Below are positions 41,787 to 50,359 of a DNA stretch of 64,000 nt, in pieces (position 1 is the stretch's first letter; every line of letters starts with the position of its first letter). The notes beneath the pieces are model-generated. The model ran no database searches. It saw only the letters and a list, made by a program, of their open reading frames with translations, and had not been told where the DNA came from. The stretch lies in assembly GCF_007828955.1 (NCBI RefSeq), contig NZ_VIVR01000001.1, forward strand, positions 3,720,001 to 3,784,000. Reading direction: 5' to 3'. The translations under genes and the position numbers were made by a program. This DNA comes from Kitasatospora atroaurantiaca. Lineage in GTDB: Bacteria; Actinomycetota; Actinomycetes; Streptomycetales; Streptomycetaceae.

Positions 41787-42509
41787 ATGATGACCCCGCC
41801 CCTGTCCCGACGCCTGGCCGCCGAGGCCGTCGGCACCGCCGTACTGGCCGCCGTACTGGTCGGTTCCGGGATCCAGGCCACCGGCCTCAGCCAGGACGGC
41901 GGGGTCCAGTTCCTCGCCAACGTCCTCGCCTCCGTGCTGGCGCTGGCCGTCCTGATCGCCCTGCTCGCACCCGTCTCGGGTGCCCACTTCAACCCGCTGG
42001 TCTCGGCCGCCGCCTGGTGGACGGACCGCCGCAGCGGCACCGGCCTTACCGCCCGCGAGCTGGGCGCGTACGTGCTGGCGCAGCTGGCCGGCGCGGTGGT
42101 CGGGGCGGGCGTGGCCAACGCGATGTTCGAGCGGCCGTTCGTACAGCTCTCCGGCCATGACCGCTCGGCCGGCCACCTCTGGCTGGCCGAGGGGGTGGCC
42201 ACCGGGGTGCTGATCCTGCTGGTCTTCGGCCTGCTGCGGAGCGACCGGGCCCGGTACGCGCCGGTAGCGGTGGCCGCCTGGATCGGCGCCGCCTGCTGGG
42301 GCACCTCCTCCGGCAGCTTCGCCAATCCGGCGCTCACCTTCGGACGGGCGCTGAGCGACAGCTACACCGGCATCGCCCCGGGCTCGGTCCCGGCCTTCGT
42401 ACTGGCCCAGGTGGTGGGTGCGGGGGTCGGGCTGACGCTGGTGACCCTGCTCTTCGGCCGCAGCTCCGACCGCGCCCCGGACGACGCCCGGGAGCTCGTC
42501 GCGCACTGA
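41787..42509 (+). CDS. MIP/aquaporin-family channel
   Basis: 240 aa, six predicted helices. The first half-helix motif is 'SGAHFNPLVS' (NPL instead of NPA) and the second 'GSFANPALTF' (intact NPA). 'AEAVGTAVLAAVLVGSGIQA' is helix 1. The altered first motif may mean a solute channel rather than a pure water pore. ATG pair at 41787; no good ribosome site. Divergent from the tipA-like gene, 162 bp apart. Confidence 0.8.
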   Translation: MMTPPLSRRLAAEAVGTAVLAAVLVGSGIQATGLSQDGGVQFLANVLASVLALAVLIALLAPVSGAHFNPLVSAAAWWTDRRSGTGLTARELGAYVLAQLAGAVVGAGVANAMFERPFVQLSGHDRSAGHLWLAEGVATGVLILLVFGLLRSDRARYAPVAVAAWIGAACWGTSSGSFANPALTFGRALSDSYTGIAPGSVPAFVLAQVVGAGVGLTLVTLLFGRSSDRAPDDARELVAH

Positions 42510-42621
42510 GGGCGCAGGCGCGGCCCCTCCGAAGAAATGATCGCTTGACAGGTATCCCCCCAACCGCGGGAAGCTGTCGATCATCAATTCTGGGTCCGCC
42601 CAGAGCATTTGGGGGGTTCGC

Positions 42622-45168
42622 GTGCGAATAGCACGATTTCTGGCGGGCACGGGGGTGATCGTCCTGGGTGTGGCGGTCCTTCCCGGCATCGCCCACGCCG
42701 AACCGGCGGGCGGAACGCTGTACGTCAGCCCGAGTCAGGCCTGCTCCGACAGCGGGACCGGCTCCGAGGCCGCACCGTTCTGCACCGTCCAGGCCGCCGC
42801 CGACGTGGCGGCCGCCGGGCAGACCGTCGTGGTCCATCCGGCCGCCTACCGGGAGAAGGTGACGATCACTCGCTCCGGGACGGCTGCCGCGCCCATCACG
42901 TTCAGGACCAGCTCGAAGGTCGCCAAGGCGGGCTTCTTCGTCGACACCCTGGCCGTGACCGGCGCCTCGCACCTCCGGTTCGAGGGTGCCCAGGGTGCCA
43001 ACATCGTCGTCTCCGGATCGAGCGACGTCTGGTTCGACAACGCCCTGCTGAGCCTCGGCACCCTGCACGTGACCGACGGCTCGACCGGCGTCTCCCTGAC
43101 CAGGAGCGAGATCTACAACCGCAGCTCCGGGACCGGTTCGCCGATCGTCGTCGACAAGGGCTCGGCGAAGACGGTCATCAGCGGGAACATCGCCTACCCG
43201 CCCACCGACTCGCAGAGCCCCGCCCCGCTGATCTCCGTCGACGGGGCGACCGGCACCGCCGTCACCGGGAACACGCTGCGGGTCACCTGTGGAGCGGCCG
43301 TCGGGGTCGGCGGCAAGGCCACCACCACGACGGTGGAGAACAACGTCGTGACGGTCTCGCCCTCGGGCGGCTCCTGCAAGCCGCCCGCCCTGGTACGGGT
43401 GTCCGGCGACTCGGCCGCACAGACCAGGAGCGCGTACAACCTCTTCGATCTCCCCGCCTCGGCGGCGGTCTACGACTGGGCGGGGACGTCCTACTCCTCG
43501 CTGCCCGCCTTCCGCTCGGCCACCGGCCAGGGCGCCCATGACCTGACCGGTTCGGCGGACGAGCGGAGCAACAGTCTCTGCGGGGGCCGCTACGCCCCGG
43601 CGGAGGGTTCCCCCGCGATCGACTCCGCCGACGCCACCGCCCCCGGGGCGCTGGCGACCGACTTCTGGGGCACCGCGCGCGCCGACGACCCCGGGGTGGC
43701 CAACTCCGGTACGGGCGCGGGCTACCACGACCGCGGCGCGCTCGAGCTGACGAACTGCATGGACCTCGGCCCCTACGACGGCGGCGCGCCCGCCAAGGCG
43801 TACGGGGCTCGCGGCGTCTGGGTCCCGGTGACCGTGTACCAGAACTGGGCCCTGCCCGGGAAGATCACCGTCGACTGGGGTGACGGCACGACCTCGTCCG
43901 ACCAGTTCACCGGTACGCAGACCGTCCCGGTGCGCCACAGCTACGACCGCCCCGGCACGTACTCCGCGACCATCACCGCCACGGCCGGCGGGCTGACCCG
44001 GACCAGGACGGTGAGCGCCACCACCGAGGGCAGCCAGTACCGTCCCGTCGCCCCGACCCGGGTCCTCGACACCCGCAACGGCACGGGGACCGGCGGCGTG
44101 ACCGCGGCCGTCCCGGCGCGGGGCGTGCAGCACTTGGACCTCACCGGCGTGCTGCCCACCGCGGATGTCACCGGCGTCGTCGTGAACATCACCGCCGTCA
44201 ACCCCGGCGCGGACGGCTTCGTCACGGCGTACGCCACCGGCACCGAGCGTCCGGCCACCTCCGCGCTGAACTTCACCCGCGGGGCCGTCGTCGCCAACCT
44301 GGCGACGCTGAACAGCGGGAAGATCGACCTCTTCAACGGAGCCTCCGCGGCCACCGACCTGGTGGTGGACCTCGAGGGGTACTACCTGAAGGGTGCCGGG
44401 GACGGCTACCACCCGGTCAGCCCGACCCGCCTGCTGGACACCCGGGCCGCCACCGCCGCCCGGCCGGCCCAGAAGGTACCCGCCGGGGGCACGGTCACCG
44501 TCAAGGTGGCCGGATCCGGCTCCGTGCCGAAGGAGGCCACCGCGGCCGCGCTGAACGTCACCGAGGCCGACGCCACCGCAGCCGGTTTCATCACCGCGTA
44601 CCCGGCAGGGACCGAGCGGCCGACCGCCTCGAACCTCAACTTCACCGCGGGCGCGATCGTCCCCAACAGCGCGGTGGTGCCACTGGGTTCGGACGGCTCC
44701 GTGACCTTCCACAACGGCTCCTCGGCGCCGGTGAGCCTGGTCGTCGACCTCCAGGGCTACTACAGCCCCACCGGCGGCCTCGCCTTCGCGGCGGTCCAGC
44801 CGCAGCGCGTCCTGGACACCCGCGACGGCACCGGGGTCGAGAACTCCGTCGCAAGGCCGGTGCCCGCCCAGGGCGTGGCCAAGGCCGGTCTCGGCTGGCT
44901 GGGGGCGTGGGGACCGTTCGGCCATGAGGACGCGAAGGCCGCCGTTCTGACCACGACGGTCACCCGGCCGGCCTCGCCCGGCTATCTCACCGTCTACCCC
45001 TCGGGCGTCAGCCGGCCGACCGCCTCGAACCTCAACTTCACCGCGAACCAGACCCTCGCGGCGCTGACGGTCACCGGCCTCGGCCCGGACGCGCACGCGT
45101 CCTTCTTCAACGGCTCCGGCGGCACGGTCGATGTCATCTCGGACGTGACGGGCTACTTCTTCGCCTGA
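42622..45168 (+). CDS. large secreted beta-helix/PKD/triple-DTR-repeat protein, paralogue 4
   Basis: 848 aa, the shortest member, from GTG after GGGGGG. Signal peptide 1-25 ('GTGVIVLGVAVLPGIAHA'). 'ACSDSGTGSEAAPFCTVQAA' then 'YREKVTITRSGTAAAPITF' start the beta-helix; 'GSPAIDSADATAPGALATDF' ends it near 331. Only one PKD domain (near 416, 'VDWGDGTTSS'). DTR repeats start at RVLDTR (479), RLLDTR (602) and RVLDTR (728). The last repeat ends 'VDVISDVTGYFFA'. A TTGACA lies at 42545, possibly a -35 element. It reads away from the MIP gene, 112 bp downstream of it, and ends at a 23-bp perfect hairpin. Confidence 0.88.
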   Translation: MRIARFLAGTGVIVLGVAVLPGIAHAEPAGGTLYVSPSQACSDSGTGSEAAPFCTVQAAADVAAAGQTVVVHPAAYREKVTITRSGTAAAPITFRTSSKVAKAGFFVDTLAVTGASHLRFEGAQGANIVVSGSSDVWFDNALLSLGTLHVTDGSTGVSLTRSEIYNRSSGTGSPIVVDKGSAKTVISGNIAYPPTDSQSPAPLISVDGATGTAVTGNTLRVTCGAAVGVGGKATTTTVENNVVTVSPSGGSCKPPALVRVSGDSAAQTRSAYNLFDLPASAAVYDWAGTSYSSLPAFRSATGQGAHDLTGSADERSNSLCGGRYAPAEGSPAIDSADATAPGALATDFWGTARADDPGVANSGTGAGYHDRGALELTNCMDLGPYDGGAPAKAYGARGVWVPVTVYQNWALPGKITVDWGDGTTSSDQFTGTQTVPVRHSYDRPGTYSATITATAGGLTRTRTVSATTEGSQYRPVAPTRVLDTRNGTGTGGVTAAVPARGVQHLDLTGVLPTADVTGVVVNITAVNPGADGFVTAYATGTERPATSALNFTRGAVVANLATLNSGKIDLFNGASAATDLVVDLEGYYLKGAGDGYHPVSPTRLLDTRAATAARPAQKVPAGGTVTVKVAGSGSVPKEATAAALNVTEADATAAGFITAYPAGTERPTASNLNFTAGAIVPNSAVVPLGSDGSVTFHNGSSAPVSLVVDLQGYYSPTGGLAFAAVQPQRVLDTRDGTGVENSVARPVPAQGVAKAGLGWLGAWGPFGHEDAKAAVLTTTVTRPASPGYLTVYPSGVSRPTASNLNFTANQTLAALTVTGLGPDAHASFFNGSGGTVDVISDVTGYFFA

Positions 45169-45176
45169 TCCCCTGA

Positions 45177-45225
45177 GTTGAACGTGTGGGGGCCCGGTCG
45201 TCGACCGGGCCCCCACACGTTCAAC
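45177..45225. terminator. 23-bp perfect palindromic terminator
   Basis: GTTGAACGTGTGGGGGCCCG... pairs perfectly for 23 bp with the complementary arm (45203-45225), loop GTC. It lies between convergent genes and ends in the flavin reductase stop codon. Confidence 0.88.
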
Positions 45226-45776
45226 TACACCGCGAAGAAGGACTTGGCGCGGAGCAAGGCGTCCTCGTCGCTGAGCACATCGCCCGGGCGGGTGCCGTTG
45301 CCGAACAGGACACCGCCCCAGCGCATGCCCAGGTAGTCGGCGCAGCGCTGGAGGGTACCGGCGACCGGGTCGGCGTCGGTGCGGTCGGAGGAGGAGTGCG
45401 AGGTGACACCCCAGAGCGTGCGGCCGGCCATCCGCCGCTTGAAGTCGACGCCGGGCACGCGCAGCCAGCCGGACCAGTGGTCCAGGTAGAGCTTGGTGGT
45501 CGTGGAGAGGCTGTACCAGTAGAGCGGCGAGACGATCACCAGGTCCGTGGCGTCGAGGGTGGCGTCCAGCAGGGTGCGCTCATGGCCGACGGGCTGCGGG
45601 TAGACGCCGTCCCCGCTGTGCCGGAGGTCCTCGAAGGGCTGCAGAGGCAGGTCGGCGAGGTGCAGCCAGCGCTGCTCGGCCCCGACGGGCAGGTGCTCGG
45701 CGGCCAGGCGGGCGAGCTGCTCGGCGTTGCCGTCGTGGCGGGCGCTGCCCGTCAGGAAGAGGAAGCGGCGGTCCAT
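45225..45776 (-). CDS. flavodoxin-like NAD(P)H-dependent FMN reductase/oxidoreductase
   Basis: 183 aa. 'FLFLTGSARHDGNAEQLARL' is the FMN phosphate loop (GSxRxxGN), 'DLVIVSPLYWYSLSTTTKLY' the second flavin contact, and 'TLWGVTSHSSSD' the third. Flavodoxin-fold NAD(P)H quinone or FMN reductases have this pattern. ATG after AGGAG. Monocistronic; substrate unknown. Confidence 0.85.
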   Translation of the reverse strand: MDRRFLFLTGSARHDGNAEQLARLAAEHLPVGAEQRWLHLADLPLQPFEDLRHSGDGVYPQPVGHERTLLDATLDATDLVIVSPLYWYSLSTTTKLYLDHWSGWLRVPGVDFKRRMAGRTLWGVTSHSSSDRTDADPVAGTLQRCADYLGMRWGGVLFGNGTRPGDVLSDEDALLRAKSFFAV

Positions 45777-45867
45777 CCGGAGGAACTCCTGGGTCCTAGA
45801 AGGGCAGTACGCGGTTGCTCATCAGGTGATCGTATCGGCCGCCTCCGTGGGCAGTTGGGTACCCATA

Positions 45868-45977
45868 AGGGGCGCGGGGAACTGCGCGAGGCGGAAGGTG
45901 CGGCGCCGTCACTCCCGCTCTCGCACAGTTCTCCCCCAGCCTTCGGCCGGGAGGTGCCCACACGCGCCCCTGTGGTT
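45868..45977. repeat. dispersed palindromic repeat, copy A
   Basis: AGGGGCGCGGGGAACTGCGC...CGCACAGTTCTCCCCCAGCC...CACGCGCCCCTGTGG. The sequence is present in inverted orientation at 54167-54275. Such elements recur in Streptomyces intergenic regions. It sits directly upstream of a collapsed two-component pair. Confidence 0.8.
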
Positions 45978-46036
45978 GGCCGAACCTGATCGAGGGGGTC
46001 CGCCGATCGGTTGATGCGCGGGGCGGCGGGCGGACC

Positions 46037-46180
46037 GACGAGGCCTCGGGCCCGGAACGCGGCCACGGACTGCCCGCGATGCGGGCCCGCGTACGGCAGT
46101 TGGGCGGCACCCTGACCGTCGAGAGCACCCCCGGCGAGGGCACCGTCGTCTCCGCCGCGATCCCGCTGGAGGCGGCATGA
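46037..46180 (+). pseudogene. C-terminal remnant of a DesK-type sensor histidine kinase
   Basis: 48 codons: 'GPERGHGLPAMRARVRQLGG' then 'TLTVESTPGEGTVVSAAIPL', i.e. the G2 box and last strand of the ATPase domain, ending TGA. The rest of the kinase is missing. It overlaps the ATG of the next remnant by 4 nt, as intact kinase-regulator operons do. Confidence 0.8.
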
Positions 46181-46317
46181 ACGACCCCGTACGGCTGCTC
46201 GTCTGCGACGACCACGCGGTGGTGCGGGCCGGGCTGCTCGCCCTGCTCGCCAAGTTGGGCGTCGACACCCGGGCCGGCGCGGTCGCCGCCGCCAAGGAAC
46301 GCCGACTGCTGCGCTGA
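46177..46317 (+). pseudogene. response regulator with internal deletion (receiver start joined to LuxR HTH end)
   Basis: 46 aa. 'MNDPVRLLVCDDHAVVRAGL' is the first strand of a NarL-type receiver; it passes at 'LLALLAKLGVDTRAGAVAAA' into the last helix of a LuxR-type HTH. About 170 residues seem deleted in frame between similar 'LLALL'/'ALLAKL' sequences. The phosphorylated Asp and DNA-recognition helix are gone, so it cannot work as a regulator. Confidence 0.75.
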
Positions 46318-46335
46318 AAGGAACGACTGCGCCGA

Positions 46336-46638
46336 TCAGCCGCGCCGACGGCCCTTGAGCCCGGCCACGGCGAACATCACCATGGCCCCCGCCATCAGCA
46401 CCATCCCGGCCGTCGAGAACACGAGCCCGACACCCTCGGTGGCGTCCAGCACACGGGGGACGCCGTTCGCCAGCATCACCAGGTAGATCAGGAGATAGGC
46501 CACGCCGACCGACCGCGCGGCCTCCGGCTTCTCCCGCCACCAGCGCGGCACCCAGCGACCGGCGATCATCGCGATCCCGACCGGTAGGAGCGTCAGGCTG
46601 CTCAGTGCCAGGATCGCCAGGGTGAAACCGGTACGCAT
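46336..46638 (-). CDS. small integral membrane protein
   Basis: 100 aa with three hydrophobic helices ('LAILALSSLTLLPVGIAMIA', 'VAYLLIYLVMLANGV', 'TAGMVLMAGAMVMFAVAGLK') and a basic C-terminus. No family recognised. Confidence 0.6.
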   Translation of the reverse strand: MRTGFTLAILALSSLTLLPVGIAMIAGRWVPRWWREKPEAARSVGVAYLLIYLVMLANGVPRVLDATEGVGLVFSTAGMVLMAGAMVMFAVAGLKGRRRG

Positions 46639-46738
46639 CGGAAGGTCCAGCTCTCTGTAGCGGGGTGCGAGGAACTGACTGCCGACCAGACTTCCCGGCT
46701 CACCGTCGGATCATCGTACCCACGCACCGCTGCAAGCG

Positions 46739-47071
46739 TCAGAGCACCTCCGCCAGCTCGCGCAGCAGCTTCGCCTTGGCCCGGGCGCCGACCATCGTCC
46801 TCACCGGCTCGCCCGCCTTGAACACCATCAGCGTCGGCATCGACAGCACCGCGTACGCCGCCTGGGTCTCCGGGTTGCTGTCCACGTCCACCTGGACGAC
46901 CTTGAGCCGCGCCGCCTCCTCCTTCGCCACGTCGGCCAGCACCGGCGCGATCATCCGGCACGGCGCGCACCAGTCCGCCGTGAAGTCCACCAGCACCGGC
47001 AGCTCGGCCCCCAGCACCTCCTCCGCGAAGGTCAGGTCGGTGACCGTCACAACTCCCTCTGTCTGCAGCAC
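46739..47071 (-). CDS. trxA: thioredoxin
   Basis: About 110 aa. 'VLVDFTADWCAPCRMIAPVL' holds the redox site WCAPC (WCGPC in classical thioredoxins); 'MPTLMVFKAGE' has the cis-proline. GTG at 47071 has GAGAGGGG seven bases upstream; TTG at 47077 is an alternative. It follows the MerR gene by 13 bp and is very likely co-transcribed and controlled by it. Confidence 0.9.
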   Translation of the reverse strand: MLQTEGVVTVTDLTFAEEVLGAELPVLVDFTADWCAPCRMIAPVLADVAKEEAARLKVVQVDVDSNPETQAAYAVLSMPTLMVFKAGEPVRTMVGARAKAKLLRELAEVL

Positions 47072-47084
47072 GATCAAGCCCCTC

Positions 47085-47498
47085 TCAGTTTTCGTCCGTT
47101 GTCAGTTCGCAACGCGGCTCGGGCCCGCCGGGCGCCGCCGCCTCGGCCTCCAGCTCGGCCCGGGCCAGCTGCGCGCCGACCTGGTCGCGGACCGCCTGCA
47201 GCCGGGCGATGCACTCGTCGAGCTCGGCGAGCTTGCTCCGGTACACCTCCAGCGAGGCCGGGCAGGAGTCGCCCGCCGGATGCCCGGCCCGCAGGCACTC
47301 CACGAACGGCCTGGTGTCCTCCAGCCCGAACCCGAAGTCCTGCAGCAGCTGGATCTGCCGCAGCAGCCGCAGATCCTCCTCGCCGTAGGCGCGGTAGCCG
47401 TTGCCACTGCGCCGCGCGGGCAGCAGGCCACGAGACTCGTAGTACCGCAAGGTGCGCGTGGTGGTGCCCGCCCGCTCTGCCAGTTCGCCGATCCGCAT
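47085..47498 (-). CDS. MerR-family regulator upstream of thioredoxin
   Basis: 137 aa. 'MRIGELAERAGTTTRTLRYY' is the winged HTH, followed by 'GYRAYGEEDLRLLRQIQLLQ' and a coiled coil. Cys residues at 'VECLRAGHPAGDSCPAS' and near the C-terminus ('PRCELT') could sense thiol stress or metal. The ATG lies 18 bp from an inverted repeat operator, so the mRNA may be nearly leaderless. Operon with trxA suggests a redox response. Confidence 0.85.
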   Translation of the reverse strand: MRIGELAERAGTTTRTLRYYESRGLLPARRSGNGYRAYGEEDLRLLRQIQLLQDFGFGLEDTRPFVECLRAGHPAGDSCPASLEVYRSKLAELDECIARLQAVRDQVGAQLARAELEAEAAAPGGPEPRCELTTDEN

Positions 47499-47515
47499 GC
47501 CGACGACGGTAGACC

Positions 47516-47531
47516 TTGACGCCGACGTCAA
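47516..47531. promoter_or_regulatory. inverted repeat operator TTGACG-N4-CGTCAA
   Basis: Perfect 6-bp arms just upstream of the MerR gene; one arm also reads as a -35 element. Likely MerR binding site, with autoregulation. Confidence 0.55.
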
Positions 47532-47558
47532 CGCCAGCGGTTCACGGCCGGTGCCGGC

Positions 47559-48842
47559 TCAGGACGCCTCGCCGCGCGCGCAGGCCTCGGCGCGCCGGAG
47601 CAGCAGCGTGCGCTCGCGCCCGTTCCGGGTGAGCGAGGCCGCGCGCTCGAACTCCTCCCGCGCCTCCTCGAACCGCCCGAGTTTGGCCAGCAGGTCGCCG
47701 CGCACGCCGGGCAGCAGGTGGTACGCCTTCAACGCGGGTTCGTCCGCAAGCCGGTCGGCCAGCGCCAGGCCGGTGGCGGGTCCGTACGCCATCGCCAGGG
47801 CGACGGCGCGGTTCAGCTCCACGACGGGGGACGGCGTCACCCCGGCGAGCTGCTCGTACAGTGCCGCGATTCCCGCCCAGTTGGTCTCCTCCGGCGTACG
47901 GGCCCGGGCGTGGCAGGCGGCGATCGCGGCCTGCAGCGTGTACGGGCCCGGGGCGCTCCCGTGGGCCCGGGTGATCCGCTCGGCGCGTTCGAGAGCGGCC
48001 AGGCCACGGCCGATGAGGACGTAGTCCCAGCGGCCGCGGTCCTGGTCGAGCAGCAGGACGGGCTCGCCGGTCGGTCCGGTCCTGGCCCGCGAGCGCGAGG
48101 CCTGGATCTCCATCAGCCCGACCAGGCCGTGCACCTCCGGCTCCTCGGGTGCCAGCCCGGCCAGGACGCGGCCGAGCCGCAGGGCCTCCTCGCACAGCGC
48201 CGGGCGCATCCAGTCGTCGCCGGCGGTGGCCGAGTAGCCCTCGTTGAACACCAGGTAGATGACCTCCAACACGGAGGACAGCCGGTCCGCGAGCTCCTCC
48301 CCGCGCGGGACCTCGAAGGGGACATGGGCCTCGGCCAGCGTCTTCTTCGCCCGGACGATCCGCTGGGCGACGGTCGCCTCCGGGACGAGATACGCGCGGG
48401 CGATCTCCTTGGTGGTCAGACCGCCGAGCAGCCGCAGCGTGAGCGCCACCCGGGCATCGGTGGAGAGCACCGGGTGGCAGGCGGTGAACACGAGGCGCAG
48501 CAGGTCGTCGTCGATGTCGTCCTCCTCGAGGACCGCATCGAGCTCGGGCGCGGGCTGCTCCGTCTCCAGCTCGTGCCCGAGCTCCTCGATCTTGCGTTCC
48601 AGCCGCTGCTGCCTGCGGATCAGATCGATCGCCCGGTGCTTGGCGGTGGCCATCAGCCAGGCGCCCGGGTTGCGCGGCACACCCGACTCCGGCCACTGCT
48701 CCAGCGCGGCGACCAGGGCGTCCTGGGCCAGCTCCTCGGCCAGCCCGATGTCCCGTACGATCCGCACCAGGCCGGCGATGAGCCTGGCGGACTCGATCCT
48801 CCAGACCGCCTCGATCGTGCGATGGGTGTCGGAAGCCGTCAC
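47559..48842 (-). CDS. ECF42-type RNA polymerase sigma factor with C-terminal TPR-like domain
   Basis: About 427 aa. Sigma region 2 includes 'ELAQDALVAALEQWPESGVP' and 'AWLMATAKHRAIDLIRRQQR'; region 4 includes 'LLGGLTTKEIARAYLVPEAT' and 'AQRIVRAKKTLAEA'. The 230-residue extension ('YLVFNEGYSATAGDDWMRPA', 'ALNRAVALAMAYGPATGLAL'-like) is the TPR-type tail of ECF42. The DGPF/YCII gene immediately upstream is the defining genomic partner of this group. GTG at 48842 is chosen; TTG at 48851 is possible. Confidence 0.9.
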   Translation of the reverse strand: MTASDTHRTIEAVWRIESARLIAGLVRIVRDIGLAEELAQDALVAALEQWPESGVPRNPGAWLMATAKHRAIDLIRRQQRLERKIEELGHELETEQPAPELDAVLEEDDIDDDLLRLVFTACHPVLSTDARVALTLRLLGGLTTKEIARAYLVPEATVAQRIVRAKKTLAEAHVPFEVPRGEELADRLSSVLEVIYLVFNEGYSATAGDDWMRPALCEEALRLGRVLAGLAPEEPEVHGLVGLMEIQASRSRARTGPTGEPVLLLDQDRGRWDYVLIGRGLAALERAERITRAHGSAPGPYTLQAAIAACHARARTPEETNWAGIAALYEQLAGVTPSPVVELNRAVALAMAYGPATGLALADRLADEPALKAYHLLPGVRGDLLAKLGRFEEAREEFERAASLTRNGRERTLLLRRAEACARGEAS

Positions 48843-48905
48843 GGCAGCCAATCAGACCAGATTTCCGCCGTGACCGCTTCCCTGGCACGCCTACCGCCTG
48901 CGCGG

Positions 48906-49337
48906 CTACTGCTTCGCGGCGTTGGCCTCCAGGCCCGCGCGGATCGCGTCCTCGCGCGCGGCCTGCTCCGGGGGGAGGATGTCGGCCGGGAAGTCCGACG
49001 CCTCGAAGACCTGCCGGACCTCCAGCTCCGTGCCGCCGTCGAAGGGGGCGCGGGAGGCCCACTCGATGGCCTCCTCCTTCGACTTCACCTGGATCACCCA
49101 GAAGCCGGCCAGCAGTTCCTTGGTCTCGGTGAACGGCCCGTCGGTCACCGTGCGCTTCTCGCCGTCGAACTTGATCCGAACACCCTTCGAACTCGGGTGC
49201 AGCCCGTCGAGCGCGAGCAGCACGCCGGCCTTGGCCAGCTGCTCGTTGTACGCGCCCATCTCGGCGACCAGCTCCGCACTGGGCAGCACGCCCGCCTCGG
49301 ACTCCTCGCTCGCCTTGACCAGCATCATGAATCGCAT
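48906..49337 (-). CDS. YCII/DGPF-domain protein, ECF42 partner
   Basis: 143 aa. 'MRFMMLVKASEESEAG' and 'RTVTDGPFTETKELLAGFWV' with the DGPF signature. ATG follows AAGGAGACACCACG. The domain is a small ferredoxin-like fold; in ECF42 loci it is co-transcribed with the sigma factor and is often its regulatory target. 63 bp separate the two genes. Confidence 0.9.
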   Translation of the reverse strand: MRFMMLVKASEESEAGVLPSAELVAEMGAYNEQLAKAGVLLALDGLHPSSKGVRIKFDGEKRTVTDGPFTETKELLAGFWVIQVKSKEEAIEWASRAPFDGGTELEVRQVFEASDFPADILPPEQAAREDAIRAGLEANAAKQ

Positions 49338-49564
49338 CGTGGTGTCTCCTTCTGCTTCCGGTTCGGGAGCCTGGCGTCCGGCCGGTCGTGGCCCGGCCGA
49401 TCCCACGCTCTACCTACACGTCGAACGGGAGACACGGATCTCGACACGGCGCGCGGAATTCTTTTCCGACCCGGACACCCGGACGCGGCTGCGCCTCGTA
49501 CGAGCGGCGAGGCTCGCGCGAGGCGCAGGTCCAGGGGTTCCGGTGGCGGGGGGACGGGGCGCGG

Positions 49565-50083
49565 TCAGGCCTTGCTGTTGGCGCGGCGGCGCAGCACGAA
49601 GGCGCCGGCCGCACCGCCGACCAGGACGAGCGCGCCGCCGCCGACCGTCCGGGCGGTGTCGACCCCGGACACCGCTCCGCCGGTGCCGGCCAGCGACGGG
49701 CCCTTCGGCACCCGGGCGCTCGTGGTGGGGAAGCCCTCGGTCCCGCAGGTGATCTCGGCGCTCGCGCCCTTCACCGTCACCTGAACGGTGCCGTGGCGTA
49801 CGGTCACGACCTTCGTCCCCGCCGGGGTGGTGAAGGTCGCGCCGGCGCCGTCGGTCAGGTGCTCCGTGCCCTTGGTGTCGACCACGCGCAGGTCGCCGAC
49901 GCCCGCGCAGGCGACGATGTCACCGTCGTTCAGGATGATGCTGCCGCCCTCGGTACGGCCCTGGATCGGCGTCGCCGTCATGCCGTCCGCGTACGCGGGG
50001 CCCGAGACCATCGCCGTCACCGCCAGCGCACCGATCGCCAACGCAGTTCCCCCGCAAAGCCTTTCCCTGGTCAAAGCTGACAT
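49565..50083 (-). CDS. secreted surface protein with LAxTG-type sorting signal
   Basis: 172 aa. Signal peptide 1-32 ('GGTALAIGALAVTAMVSG', AYA cleavage). One Cys pair (VACAG, ITCG) frames a small beta domain. The C-terminus has 'SLAGTGG', a hydrophobic helix ('GGGALVLVGGAAGAFVL') and RRRANSKA: a complete sortase signal of the LAxTG kind (x = G). The divergent neighbour is a sortase, which supports covalent wall attachment. Ligand or role unknown. Confidence 0.75.
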   Translation of the reverse strand: MSALTRERLCGGTALAIGALAVTAMVSGPAYADGMTATPIQGRTEGGSIILNDGDIVACAGVGDLRVVDTKGTEHLTDGAGATFTTPAGTKVVTVRHGTVQVTVKGASAEITCGTEGFPTTSARVPKGPSLAGTGGAVSGVDTARTVGGGALVLVGGAAGAFVLRRRANSKA

Positions 50084-50359
50084 GAGATCTCCTCGCAGTC
50101 TGCGAACCGGCGCTGGGTTCCGCCGGTGGTCGAGGGCCAGGGTCCCGTGAAAAATCGTCACATAACACCGCTGAACGGGTGCTTGGCGAGAGACCGCGGC
50201 GGGGCCCTGCGGCCGGGTGCGGCCGCCACTCGGCCATCCGGGCGAACTCGGCCCTGTTCACGCATCAGAAGGCCGTACGCCAGGAAGAAGGACGGGCTGG
50301 GGGGCCGTGGACACAAGCACCTCGTCGCCCCCACCGCCGCACCCGCTGGAGGTCCCGCG

